From positions 613,501-677,500 of the forward strand of contig CALNXK010000041.1 in NCBI GenBank assembly GCA_942486035.1: a stretch of DNA of 64,000 bases. The letters run 5' to 3'. A program made the translations under genes and the position numbers. Positions 22,969-34,980 of the stretch are shown piece after piece. The DNA is from Porites lobata (lineage: Eukaryota; Cnidaria; Anthozoa; Scleractinia; Poritidae). Under the pieces are notes generated by a model that did not search any database, was not told where the DNA came from, and saw only the letters and a list, made by a program, of their open reading frames with translations. Numbering within the stretch: the stretch's first letter is position 1; every line of letters starts with the position of its first letter.

Positions 22969-25960
22969 TTAAAAGGCACTGTCACAGGGCACCGTTCCTT
23001 CTCCAACATGTACCTGAGAATGACCAGTGACATCTCCAACTGAAAAGGATGACAAATCATAACTTCGGAGTCTTCCTTGATGAGCGTGGACCATCCACTT
23101 GCACGGACAAGAAACCTTCGGAAACAGTCTCTTATAAGCTAAACGAAACTCGCGATTTAAATAGCCGTAAAGGATTGGATTCATGGCAGAGTTACTGTAG
23201 ACAAGTGTAGATATGACGAGAACTACAACAGGAGTTATTAAATTCTTGTAAAAAGCACTTAAGATGACTGCAACCATGAATGGAATCCAACACAGATAAA
23301 ACACGCCGACCACTATTCCTGGAAAAAAACAAAGAGATGCATTGTAAAAATCATCGAGATTGAAATTTCTTGAAGTTGTAGACACAAAAGGTTCGGCAGC
23401 GTGGTCTATGATGTACATGGTCAGAGCGCAGTAGCCGCGATCAGTGCAGATGTATCATGGACTTCTGCCAAATGTAAGGGAATCAAAGACAGTCTTGGAT
23501 TCTGGATTTCAAACCATGGATTCCGGATTCTTTGTCAATGAAACTTAACTAGGATTCTGGATCCCAATCGTTAGTGAGATTCCGGATTCCTTGAGCACAT
23601 TCCAGATTTCAAATCCCAGGATTCCGGATTCCACAGCAAAAATTTGCTGGATCACGCCAGATCCCACGAACAAAAATCTCCCGGATCAATTTCGAAATTG
23701 GGATTCGTTTACATGGCGCGAGGCTTCGGCAAGCGTTCCTTCCTCACGAACGTCTGCTGAACCAAGCGGCCACATCTATTCGCCTTAGTTTTCGGAAAAA
23801 ACCATTAAAATCAACTTTTTAAACACTTAAAACCAATTACGAGCTTCCAATAATCCGAGTTATTTTCTGGTCCTTTCCTATAAAGTACTTAAAGTGCAGA
23901 AGATAAATGTCCTTCCTGAAGCCGAAAATGACAGGCCAGTTTACTATGAGAGTCAAAGAATGGTTATACACCCGAAACCGCCTGCTTCTTGAAAGACATT
24001 TAAGACACATTTTGATAGTTTTTACAATATCATCATCCTATAATCTAAAAAAATTATAACTGGTTGCAGTTAAAAGCGTGATCAGCAAGGAGTGCTAAGT
24101 TCGTCTCCTCAAGTACCAGTGGGGCTTTTGATGACGACGACGATGATGGGCCAAAAAACAGCTGAATTTGTATAGTTTCTTTAGAATTCCTTTCATTTCA
24201 AAATCAATACCACTTTATTCTTTATTGAAAGCACTGAACGCGACCAAATTGCTCTCACCGGAAAGATCATACAAATCTAACATAATTCAAAGTTCTGAAA
24301 AACTGCATGCTTTGCCATCTAAGTCTAGAGGTCACTAACATGGAAAGAAGTTATTAAAGCATGGAAGTGCGTTATTAAGGCCATCATAACACACAGCTTC
24401 AATCAGCGAATCAGGTTCCAGAATTTAGCACAGAGTAAAGAGTATTAAATTATATAATATAAGTTCAACCTTGACCTATAGATTAGGCAGAAGACCTCAC
24501 GGGGAAAATGAAACAGAATCATAATGTAATTTTAGAGCGTGAGCTGAATTTTAATAGACCAAAACTGGGCTATTGCCGTAGGCCAGTCTGAAGACAGCAA
24601 AAATGATATTTTCTCAGTATTTCGGTTGACTGCGTATCTTTAATAGACATAATTAGCTCGATGTTCATATTATTGTTAATATGTCAACGTAAGTGTAAGA
24701 ATATATTTAGATTGTGATCACCAGCTGTTCAGTTGTGTGCTTTTAGAAAGCAAAAAGGTTTCAAACAAGCAACGTATTTTAGACACTCATGGTCACATAC
24801 GGCGCGAAATGCATGCATGCATTAATACCCGTTGCCTTTTCTCCTCTTTTTTTCATTTACAATTTATTGAATAAAATTTCGTTTAAGCGAGTTTCTGAAT
24901 TTATCAGTCTACAGGACTTTAAAAACAGATCAGTGACATCTCTAAGAACGGTGCTTTATGGCTTGAATTGTTAAATTGTTTTAAGCCAGTTTAATTCCAA
25001 AAAAGAATAAGAAAAAAGCCAGACATCAAAAATGTCTTATTAAAGAGATCGGAAAATTAATTGAATTCAGGAGCCGAGTAGTCTATCATAATATTTATTG
25101 CATCTTGGAGTCAGGCGTTCAAGCAGATAGCAGACTTTTTATTCCAAATTAATTTTCTTTTCCTTTAGTGTCGTTGGTAGAAAACTCTATTTTACTTGCA
25201 TCGCCATGGTGCTGTCTAAAATCGTCGCCCTGGAAATTCTTTCCTTTAGGTAAAATGCATGATTAAACATGAAGTACAACTCACCAATGTTCTTCGCGGT
25301 TTTCGACTCCTTCAACGCCGACACGATTTCCTCTCCTTCTCTGGGAATCTGCAGAGAGTTCAGTCGACGTCTAAGCTTGCTTGCAGCCAGGAAAATTTTA
25401 ACGTAGGCATAACTGATAAATAAAGTTGGAAATAAAACAACAACGGCAGAAAAAAATGACAGATATTCCGCGCTCATCGTGTCTGCGAATCTACAAATTC
25501 TGTGCTTATTGCTTCGCTCCTGAGCAGTTTTGTTCTTTAAGCCCACAAATGGTAGGAATGATACCATGACAGCCACGATCCAACCTACTACTATGGCGTA
25601 GAAAATTCTCCGCGACGAGAATTTGCTTTGGTAAAAAAGAGGTACGATGATAGCGCAATAACGTTCAATCGTTAGAATCAAAAGGTTCAGCATCGTAGCT
25701 GACAAGCTGAACAAAGTCAGACTCAAGGAACACTGGCACCAGAATATACTCCGCGACCAACTGAAAGACTGTGCTTCCACAATTCTTAGGGGCAACACAA
25801 TAACGCCAACAAATAAATCAGCCACTGCTAAAGAAACCAGTGAAAAATTCGCCGCCTTTTGGAGGGAACGAGTCGATTTAACAGCCAAAATCAGCAAAAG
25901 ATTATCTGAAGTAATTAGAAAACTTAAGGTAACGTAAAGAAACGTTATTAATGGCAACAT
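22969..25960 (-). CDS. Class A (rhodopsin-like) GPCR, two exons, 341 aa
   Basis: Seven-helix plasma-membrane receptor, ligand unknown. Exon 1 is 25960-25285, exon 2 is 23318-22969; phase-1 junction inside a glycine codon, then stop. Conserved positions: Asn20 in SDNLLLILAV (helix 1), Asp48 in SLAVADLFVG (helix 2), Cys75/Cys77 before helix 3, Glu99-Arg100-Tyr101 (ERY in place of DRY), Trp127 in helix 4, CWIP at 235-238 (helix 6) and NPILYG at 272-277 (helix 7). A short tail follows with a CPCKW cysteine cluster that could be palmitoylated. The extracellular N-terminus is almost absent: helix 1 starts within the first few residues. Either the receptor is naturally short or an upstream exon is missing. 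The intron sits at the loop 3/helix 6 boundary, after SKTAKNI, as in the receptor at 52394-54509. It most resembles amine/MECA-type receptors in general form; I cannot name the ligand. Confidence 0.88.
23490..23675 (+). repeat. Degenerate GGATTCC array, copy 1
   Basis: About ten imperfect units of the form GGATTC(C/T)GGATTCC recur in under 200 bases. The same pattern occurs reverse-complemented at 37757-37960, including the longer context TTGGATTCTGGATT. This is a dispersed repeat rather than a local expansion. It lies 70 bases upstream of exon 2 of the first GPCR, in its intron. Confidence 0.65.
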
Positions 25961-27738
25961 TTGTCTCGTTTTTCAGAGTAGATCTCGTACAACCTCCCGA
26001 TTAATATTGTGAGTTCGCATTTAAATCAGCCAATTTTAGGAGACATCATTAACGAGACAATTCAAAGAAATATGCAAAGATTATTTTTGTTATTTGCTGG
26101 ACGCCTTGTTTTTGGTTAATGATATGCAATTTTTATTGGTTTACTGATCTGAAATAAGTCTGAATCTACACAGTCCGCTCGTTATAGGTGTTAATTTTAG
26201 CTTTTTAATTTCAGCGTCAAATTTTGCTTTTTTTGAGTGGCAGATTCATTTCCACACGGACTGATGATTAAAAAAATTGAAAAACCATTTTGCGTTCATC
26301 GAACCTATGGTTCGATAAGCACTCTAAATAACTGGCAGTAGCTTATCGATTTCCCACACAAAATTGAACCCTTCATGCCAGCGAAATAACACGATGAGCC
26401 GCAAGCAGTAAAATTTCTGTCCCGTAATTTTATCAGTTAAATCATCAAAGTTGACAGGTCTTTCTGATGATCAAAGCGACCGTTCGGTTTACCATTTACA
26501 CCTTCAGTGCGAAGACTGTCACGGGAACATTAACACCTTCAGGATAATTGCTTACCATAACAGTGGTAGGTCGCGCGCGTCTGGCCGGTTTCGAAGAACG
26601 TGATCGTGACTGTTGTTTTTATTCAGTGACTGTGCGCGTTGATATGCCAACTTTTAAAACAGACTGCAACATTAAATTTTTGTTATAAAAGCAAAGAAGC
26701 TGCTGAGTAGAAACTAAACCGTCCCAGACTTATTCCGTTTCATTCGTGTACTTTCATTTTGATGGGGTCTGTATGATGAATTTACTTCTGCCTTCTAATC
26801 AGGCACGTAAACAACATAGAGATAAAACATTTCATTTTGCTTTTGTGGAGTAAAAATTAATCTTAAAAAAGTTAAATTAGTGGACCACTTTCTCCGCGTA
26901 CTTGTAAAAATAGGCATTTAATATGTCGCGCTACAGTGCGAAAATCTTCTTGTCGTGGATTAGATTTCAGTATACATATTCTTCATTTCGCGCCAGAATA
27001 AATTAGTTTGCGCGCAAAGGGCTTCTAAAAAAGATCACAGGGTTTGTCCCACGTCGAGTCCTCCTTCTGGAGAACTTGGAGATACGCCGGCATGGTATCT
27101 GGAATACATTGCCGAGGTGAAGATCTGGCATTTTTTCCTCCTCGTCTTTTTTTCTCCGCGACGTTTGTTTATATTTGTAGTGAGAATGCCGCGCATATCG
27201 GTGGATTTTACTTCAGTCAAGCGGCTTCAGTTCCTGCGGCTTGCTAATCATCATAAAGAAGAGTGCCGGAATCGCTTTGTTCGCCTTTAACGGATTTGTT
27301 GTCGAATGCAAGGTAAAAGAACGGACTACTGTAAGGTAAGAATTGAAGTTTAAATTTGTTTCTCGGCGAAAAATAGTGCATACAACTCGTGAAACCCGTT
27401 AGTATTACCTCTGGTTAATATACCGGATGTCATGCGATGACCCCTCGCTTTTACGATGGATAGGATGGATACAAACAATAATTTCTTTCGCAACGTTTAG
27501 TATCATTTACTTAATATGGAGATCATCTGAGGACGATTTTTCGTTATATATGCTTCATTTCTTGGCTTATTCCGGCTACGTGCGAAGAATTAGATGACAA
27601 TGTTTGTGTGCTATAATTATACCGATAATTTCTTGCACCTTGAAACTCATGAAAGCCAAGCTTGTTTAACCCTAGCAAAAAACTCTTTTAATGGAGAAAC
27701 TCAACCTGATAGTTGCACTAAAATCTAATAATTGTTAC
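25961..27738. other. Upstream flank of the first GPCR, no gene seen
   Basis: Upstream of the GPCR start I find no further exon that would supply an extracellular N-terminus. A GC-rich patch near 27020-27250 is open on both strands but shows no motif. Confidence 0.4.
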
Positions 27739-28150
27739 TGCATTTGCATGCTCTCTGTAACCTCGTGGGTAGAACATACCTGAAGGTTACGTTAATAATA
27801 ATCATTGCATTTTCCCTTTGTAACCTCGTGGGTAGAATATACCTGACGGTTACATTTAATAATAATCACTGCATTTGCTCTCTGTAACCTCGTGGGTAGA
27901 ACATACCTGAAGGTTACGTTAATAATAATCATTGCATTTTCTCTTTGTAACCTCGTGGGTAGAACATACCTGATGGTTACATTAAAAATAATCACTGCAT
28001 TTGCTGTCCGTAACCTCGTGGGTAGAGTATACCTGATGGTTACATTAATAATAATCACTGCATTTGCTCTCTGTAACCTTGTGGGTAGAACATACCTGAA
28101 GGTTACGTTAATAATAATCATTGCATTTTCTCTTTGTAACCTCGTGGGGA
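27739..28150. repeat. 63-bp minisatellite, six units plus a partial one
   Basis: Six units of about 63 bases and a truncated seventh follow head to tail. Each begins TGCATTT, contains GTAACCTCGTGGGTAGAA, then TACCTGAAGGTTAC, and ends in AATAATAATCA(T/C). Each can fold: GTAACCT pairs with AGGTTAC around an inner GGTA/TACC. Units alternate between two forms, TTGCTCTCTG and TTTTCTCTTTG. Because 63 is divisible by 3, frames stay open for over 100 codons on both strands; these are not genes. Confidence 0.9.
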
Positions 28151-29224
28151 AAAAAATTAATGCCTCTCTCCTGGAAATTTTGCCCTGTCCTTTGAGCATA
28201 GTGATCTTTGGGTAGCGAATTCACGAAAACAGGTAAAACGCTTTTTTTAAAAACAGCATTTATATTATTTGGCTTTTTGAGGGAGGTTAAACATTAATGG
28301 AATAGAATATAAAAAAAGCTGATAAAGCGGAAAAAGTTATCTTTACAAAATGCGCTTTGACAATGTCAAGGAGTGAAATAAGCTGAAGTTTTGTAGTTAG
28401 CCCGAAGAAAACCGGTTCCTGCATGAAAAGCAGTTCTGATTCCCTTCTCTTAACTAGAAGAGATGCATATCCCTGTGAACCAGTTTTTTAACTAGGAGCG
28501 ATTCCCACTCACTTAAGATACTTTATTGACACGAGTTCCTATTTCAATGTATGTCTAATTCAAGCTTAGCCGCGTGATAGCTCTTCATTAGCGAAAAGGT
28601 CCAAGTGATATTTTGATTGACGTGTTGTTTTGGATCCTGAGGTTTTTTAACACCTTTTCTCTAGCTTGACTGGCGAAGATATTCTAGGAATTTGCCCTTC
28701 AATTCCAAATTCTTTGATGTGCCGCCAGATGCCGTGCAAAAATATCACCTCTTGCGGCTCCTCGTGGTTATTGATACTTGATTTTATCTGGAAAATTCAT
28801 TTTTTGTGTTTTCAACCCGTAATATCACGTTTAACACGGCTCCGTGCTAATTAAAAGTACAAAGCTTATTTCCTCCAGCGCGTATTCCGCTTTGCCCTCT
28901 CCGCACCAACTCGGGATATTTGTAAGCAGTCAGTACTGGTGAAATGATTGAAGTATCTTCTTTTAATGCCCTCGTTCACTGAATAATAAATGAAACATTA
29001 TCCGAAATGTGAGTAATAACGTTCGTTTGTTTTCAGAAACTTAACAAAATGAATACATTCACTAATAACAAAGCCATTATTTGATCCTAAAGACAGCTGC
29101 CCTACGGCGGATAGCAATTATAATTCAATGTCGATGTTTGCTTGCATCTGTCCAGCTTTTCAACAAACTAAGCGTTTTGCGTAAGCCAGCATTTTCAAAA
29201 TTCTGTTAAATTAGACCACTTATT

Positions 29225-29498
29225 CAGGGGCACCCAACGACAGTTTTCGGAAGAATATTTTTAGCCTAAAAAGGTCACCTAGAATTTTCGGAAGCCTTTT
29301 TTCTGGCTGAAATTTTCGAAAAGGTAAGTTTTGATCCCTATAATTTTCGGATCACTAGCCTTTCAGCTAGGAAATCCGAACAGATGAAAAATTTTTAGGG
29401 GATAAAAATATGCCTATATCTACCGTTTAAATACTAAAATACGTTTAACAATGCTATGTTTAAGTGGTTTTGAACTATATTCTCGATGGGTGCCCCTG
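29225..29498. mobile_element. Intact MITE with CTTATT target duplication
   Basis: The element begins CAGGGGCACCCAACGA and ends with the reverse complement of CAGGGGCACCCATCGA, one mismatch in 16. The six bases CTTATT stand directly on both sides (29219-29224 and 29499-29504), an exact target-site duplication. It is 274 bases and non-coding. The interior repeats ATTTTCGGA. Confidence 0.8.
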
Positions 29499-30454
29499 CT
29501 TATTCATAATGACAAGAGCTTTGAAAATCGATGTTCTAAAACAGAAATCCTCTCATGTGAAAAGGTCCCAATATCTTGAGAGTTTCGGCGTCGTTTGTAC
29601 GTCTCAGGCGAACGTTCATCTTTTATTGCACTGAGTCTGAAAATAGAAACACATTTTACCCTGAACATCGGCAATCAGTTAAAAAAAGAGGCCAAACTGA
29701 AGTTAAGACGACTGAGAACATGTTTTACCATATTGTTCTATCCTGATATCAACGTAAAAAATTATCCAGAGAACGTATATTATGTAACTCACCGTAAACT
29801 TTTTGGTTAAAAGTTTGTTTATGGACCAACCGTCGACGGAATAACGTCCTTACAAGAAAAATGCCCGCAGTTTGTTTTTGCATACTCTTTTGCTCAACTC
29901 GTCAACTGAAAATAGAAACGGTCAATTTGGAATTGCTCTGCCGGAGAACTAGTTGCTAGGCCTTTCCCGATTGTGCTTGTAAAACGCTGGAAAGTTGCTC
30001 ACTGGAATGCCAAAAAAATTGCTAAAAAATTGCCAAAAATCCAAAACGTTGCTACATAAATTTTAAAAGTTGCTACCTAAATTCCTTGATATTTCTGTAT
30101 AAACGTTAATTGAAAGCTTTGTAGAGAGATTTAGAGTCACGCTTACGGCAATCGTCAGATGCAAAATTGAGAATTTTCAAAATAGCAGATCAGCTGATAA
30201 AAACAGTCCGAAAAAATTCCTTTGGATAAAATTAACGTGAAACTATCAAATTAATGTTTTTGTAGAAAAAATGAAGTCAGGAGTAAAGGGAAAGCTTGGT
30301 CACGTGGTAAAAATCCTCGTTTGCCGTAAAGTTAATAATAATAAAGTAATAATAAAGTCTTTATTCATCAAGAGATAAAAATACATATCTTTTGTTACAA
30401 GTAAGTGTAAGAAATTTAAAAGTTAAAAAGTAAGAAATAAAAAATATATACCGG

Positions 30455-31352
30455 TTTAGTATATACACACTCAGTGATCTTGGTGATTTAAGCAATCTGA
30501 TTGGTTCGCTATCTCGGACTATTCAACAATATTCACCTCCTAGCGAGTGGATAATGTGTGAGCTCGGTGTTTTTCCCGTTTTTTTTAGAGAACGATCTTT
30601 TAAAAGTCGACAAAATCCTAGGGCTGACTTTTTTTAAGGCAAGAAAAGACTTGGAAGGATTCAATACGGCGTTTTTCAATTTACTGTAGCAGGAGTTTTG
30701 TGCTCGATGGATTGTTTACAACTCCCGTGTATTCGCGTAGAAGAAGCCGTTTCGTGAACTCAGCGTTTTCTAAGAAGAAAATTTTGGCTCAAAAATCGAA
30801 GTTTATTTATGACAAACAAATTTAAAAGGAAATGTTTGCAGAAATTCTACATTTCAAGTAAACAGGAAAAAGAATGATACAGGAAGACGACCTCTTACCT
30901 CGAGCAACCGAGCCGCCATTTTTTGTCAGCACTTCATGCGAAGAACGACACAACATGCCCTTTTGGCTATAAACCTGGCGAGTCAACAGAAAACAACACA
31001 GCTCTACTTTTTTTCTCAGGTAAGGAAACAGTTCAAACTTTTAGCGATTCCATTGAAGCCATTACGCTGTTGTTTGCGAAATGAGTAAACTTGTGAATTG
31101 CCATGTTTGAAAATTCTGCAAAGATCTATTTTTAAACTTACGCGTGATTTGATCTGTCAATCAAATCCTACTTTTGAATGGTTTCCTTTCTGATTTTGTT
31201 GAGATCACTTCGTGTGTATATACTAAAACAATTATTCTTCTCAATCTCGGTGAATAGTGGCTTTGGGAATATTTACCTCGCCGCTTTCGCGGCTCGGTAA
31301 ATATTTTGCCACTATTCACCTCGATTTCAAAGAATAATTGTTAAATATATAT
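30455..31352. mobile_element. ~0.9-kb inverted-repeat element, copy 1
   Basis: It starts TTTAGTATATACACACTC and has AGATCACTTCGTGTG then TATATACTAAA at 31202-31227, the inverted counterpart. A second palindromic module follows to 31352: AACAATTATTC at one end, GAATAATTGTT at the other, and GGTGAATAGTGGC facing GCCACTATTCACC inside. The same arrangement recurs at 62979-63910. No transposase is present. Confidence 0.65.
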
Positions 31353-31842
31353 CTAGTATATTACATAGCTAATTCATATTTAAAAACTAAACGATTAATA
31401 AAAGAGTTTTTAAAGCGCATAGTGTTAATCTTAGGTTTAAAACTAGTTTCTTTTCTAAGATTGTAGCTGGAAGGTTTAACACGAGGCATAATAGATAAAA
31501 AAGTTGACTCTAGAACTCTCTCTAATATCATTCCATTTCTCCGTAGCTGTAAGTAAACCAATAATTGTCAGTATCTAATTGATTTCTACTGATAATTGTT
31601 GTAAGTGATGAACATCAAGTAAAAGCAGACGGAAAATTAAACTGATCGAGCCTTATCGAATCCAATCGGCAATACTGATACCGCCATTCTGGCCCTCAAA
31701 ACCTAAGATGGCCAATGCCATTTGTTGTTCAGTGTTTAAAACAGGAAAACTCTTCAAAAAAAGCCATCTGTTTGGAAATTACGTACACTCAAATGAAATC
31801 CGTTTGATACTAAAGCTCCGCCGACGGAGTGAGCGCGAATAG

Positions 31843-31910
31843 CGGGAATCGAAGAAGTAAATGCCATCAAAACATCGGGAAATCGAAGAAATAAATGCTA
31901 CCAAAACATC
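31843..31910. repeat. Tandem duplication of a 33-34-base unit
   Basis: GGGAATCGAAGAAGTAAATG and what follows is repeated at once as GGGAAATCGAAGAAATAAAT, both ending in CAAAACATC. Two units only. Confidence 0.7.
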
Positions 31911-31999
31911 AAAAACACTTTTTTCTAATTTGATGACTGATTTGTAAGACTTATCTGATATTCAAAATTGGCGGGAAAGTCGAACGGGCACAACGAAGT

Positions 32000-34830
32000 G
32001 CTCGCTCCAGGGTATCCCGTCCTTCCGGCCGGTTGTCGAATGCGGTACGCGCACCTTTCATACGCTAGTGCTCGCTGGGCTACAATGAACCCCTCTGAAG
32101 CTATAGGTCCGTCAACACCTACACATGTTCAAAAAACGCGCCTTTAGTTGCCAATAAGGGCCTTAATTGTTGTCGGTTCCCGAGGTCCAGACTGTTTCGA
32201 CGACTTTCACGAAGAGAGTTTACTCAGATATTTTTTCTTCCCCTACACTTTAAAGGCTGATAAGCACTATTGATTATGAGAGCTTTGAAACTAAAGAAAA
32301 TGATACAGTTCCTGAAGCCTATGATGTTTTTGCTTTCTGTGCTTTGGAAGCTGCAAGGCGCAATGTAATAAGAACTTTGTACTAACATTTACTAAGTGAG
32401 ATTCGCATTTTGTTTATTGACACACTGGTTAATGGACTTATGTCGGTGCGTGACCTTCTGTACTTTATATCTTTTTCAAAATTCTTTCTTCAAATTCAGC
32501 TTTTTAATTGTTAACTACACCCGGAACCGTTCAACTGTTTGAATTCCGTTAAGCGAATGCAGATTTGTCAAATACGTAGTTTTTTGCTTATCATGATATC
32601 GTTATTATAACGGAAGGCTCTGGTTAACCAACGTTTGTCGCCAAGGACCGAGCCAGTTTGAGCTAGAATGCTTTTTCTTTAGACTGTGTCCATATGGTTG
32701 ATATTTTAGTGCTGCTTTATATCAACGACCGTCAGCTAACAAAAATAAATCAGTGCCAGTTAGCTTCATATTTCTGTTTTTATTTCAGCTTCACAAATAA
32801 CTTCTTGTGGTTACAAGGGGGTTACTCAAAACATGTGAATTCCCATTAAGAGTCTGCCTTATAAAGCATGTAACGTTGTATGCACAGGACGTTTTGCAGC
32901 CTGCCTAAGGTGTGAGATGATGGGGCACAAATGTGAAAACTTAAAAATTCTTTGATCATGCATGATAGATCTGACGTTTCTGACCCATTGCAGGTCACTG
33001 ATAATGTGACTTGGTTTCTTAGTTCTATGCGCACTTTTCCATATTTTTTAATATAGATTTTCCGATTAATTCTTCGTAAATCGCGTGATGCGAATAATGG
33101 CCCCTTCCGCGGCTGTCATCAACTTCTAAGAAATAGATGCGATTATTCAATTTAGTCCGGAAACCCCTTGAGCTGTCTCGTGCGTCTAAAGCGACACACT
33201 TGTATTCTGTTGTCTACAGAGTAAGGCTGCAATAAGGACAGTAAGGCTAACATTATTATGACGCCGCAAGCTGAATGAGGGACAATTGTTGGTATTTGGC
33301 TTCGAATATGAGTAAGTTCCAGCCTATCGATTGTGAAATTAATTATGTTATGAAATTAATTTGCAAGCACAAGTATAGTAGTTTTATAATCTTGTTGAGC
33401 ACTTAACAGAGGTGATTAAGCTTACAAACTCATGCACAGTAATTTGCACTTGAAATTTTCTTCGCCTTTAACTTTATTCAATATCTTGATTGGACTCCTT
33501 CCTGGGGGCTTCTGGAGTATGAATATATTGTAGCTTTTATTATTTTTTTTTTGCTTGATCTTAGCTAGTCCCCAAATAGAGCTTTCTCGGTCAGAAGTTT
33601 TGACAGTCAAATTTCACCTTTCCTCTTTCATTTAATAACAATTATAATTATACGTTTTTACATCCGAGATGACTTACATAGGAGGACAAGGTACTCCAGC
33701 TGTTGTTATGCTTGAATTAAGTAAGGTCTCCTACTTGTTTCTAATCGTATAATATTTACTCTTTATAAAGGCGTTTTCTGAACACCGAATACGCATTACA
33801 ACTGAAACACACTGATGTTCCTGCTGGCTCAGTATCTATCAAACCTATATATCTCGACAACCTATTGTCGACAGCTGCTTGAATGTATAAAAACAATTAA
33901 TACAATTAATTAAAAGTCCTTTTCGTGAAACAAATTAATTAGCAAAGGTCTCGGTACAAATAAAATGCCAAGAAACTTCACAAAAGATATACAACTGAGA
34001 AATGAATTTATAAACGAAACTCTCGTAAACCTCCATCACCTAATGTTCGCAATACATTACGATCTCCGCTGTATCACAGATCAATTCTTAGCTTGTTTTA
34101 TCCACTGTTTTCCATTTACAATTTGATAAACAAATCCTTCTGCCGATGTACTTGTCTTTGAAAATATTGAAAGCTTCAAACTACTTTGGATAAATGTTTC
34201 ACGGCATCTATGGAGTACCAGTAATGAAACCTTGTTTCTTGATTAAACACAATAATTCAACCCTCCTCCATCCTCACTCCTGAAAAAGTTCTTAGTCATA
34301 CCGTGCTCCTACAAAAAACAACTTTTTTTCTATCAGGATCAAAATATCCAACGCCAACCAACTTCAGAGAGATGTTTTAATAATCAGAGTAAATATGTTG
34401 ACCTCCAGCCCATATTCAATTTTCATTTTTTTTTTGTAGTTAATGAAATTTTCCGCTTTCATAGAAAATATAAAGGATCGTCTTTCTTAGGTTAGAGATG
34501 TCGTCTATCGGTCTCACCCTTTTGTTTAATTACTTTTCATTAATATTTCGTTACTGACGGATCATCCTTTGTTGAGGCTAATAAAACGGCAGACTAACAA
34601 GTAATCTTTTAGTGGCCTAACGGAAATAACGTTTCAACTTTTTTGTAACAGATACAGCAGACCTTTACTATGGCTGATTTATTCCTTTCATTTCGAAGCG
34701 ACTGTTAGTCTGCAAATAAATGAAGGTAATTTTACTTTTCGAATTTAATAAAGCAGATTATGATCTTTAAACGTTCGGCATCTTTGTGTGTCACAGATTG
34801 ACTTGATTGGTATAACTTGGTTCTCAATCG
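32000..34830. other. Intergenic, no gene seen
   Basis: No open frame above about 62 codons, no recognisable protein motif and no clear repeat. A small hairpin TCGACAA-CCTA-TTGTCGA lies near 33855. Confidence 0.5.
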
Positions 34831-34837
34831 ACGACAA

Positions 34838-34980
34838 AATTGCAGAGACAGGGTACTCAATCCAAGGGTAACTTCGGTATAGCTCTGACCCTGAGGAAGG
34901 CTAATTTTGTTAGCCGTAACATTGGCCTATTGTAAATCAGCCCTTTGTCGTAGTGCTAGCCCTGCATTCAGTTTTGTTTT
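34838..34980 (+). mobile_element. Retroelement-like fragment with CTGAGGAAG hairpin
   Basis: The core is CTGAGGAAGGCTAA, a TTTTG loop, TTAGCCGTAAC, then ATTGGCC. GGCTAA pairs exactly with TTAGCC. I recognise this as a dispersed cnidarian sequence. Its layout (CTGANGAAG, stem, C-GNAAC) parallels the minus-strand motif at 10741-10810. No coding part is attached. Confidence 0.45.

Noticed and set aside
27739..28150. CRISPR-like spacing of repeats
   Set aside because: The whole 63-bp unit is conserved, with no variable spacers. This is a eukaryotic minisatellite.
27792..28215. Frames of 107-135 codons on both strands
   Set aside because: They are produced by the 63-bp minisatellite, whose period is divisible by three. 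The peptides are repeats of the same 21 residues with no homology that I recognise.
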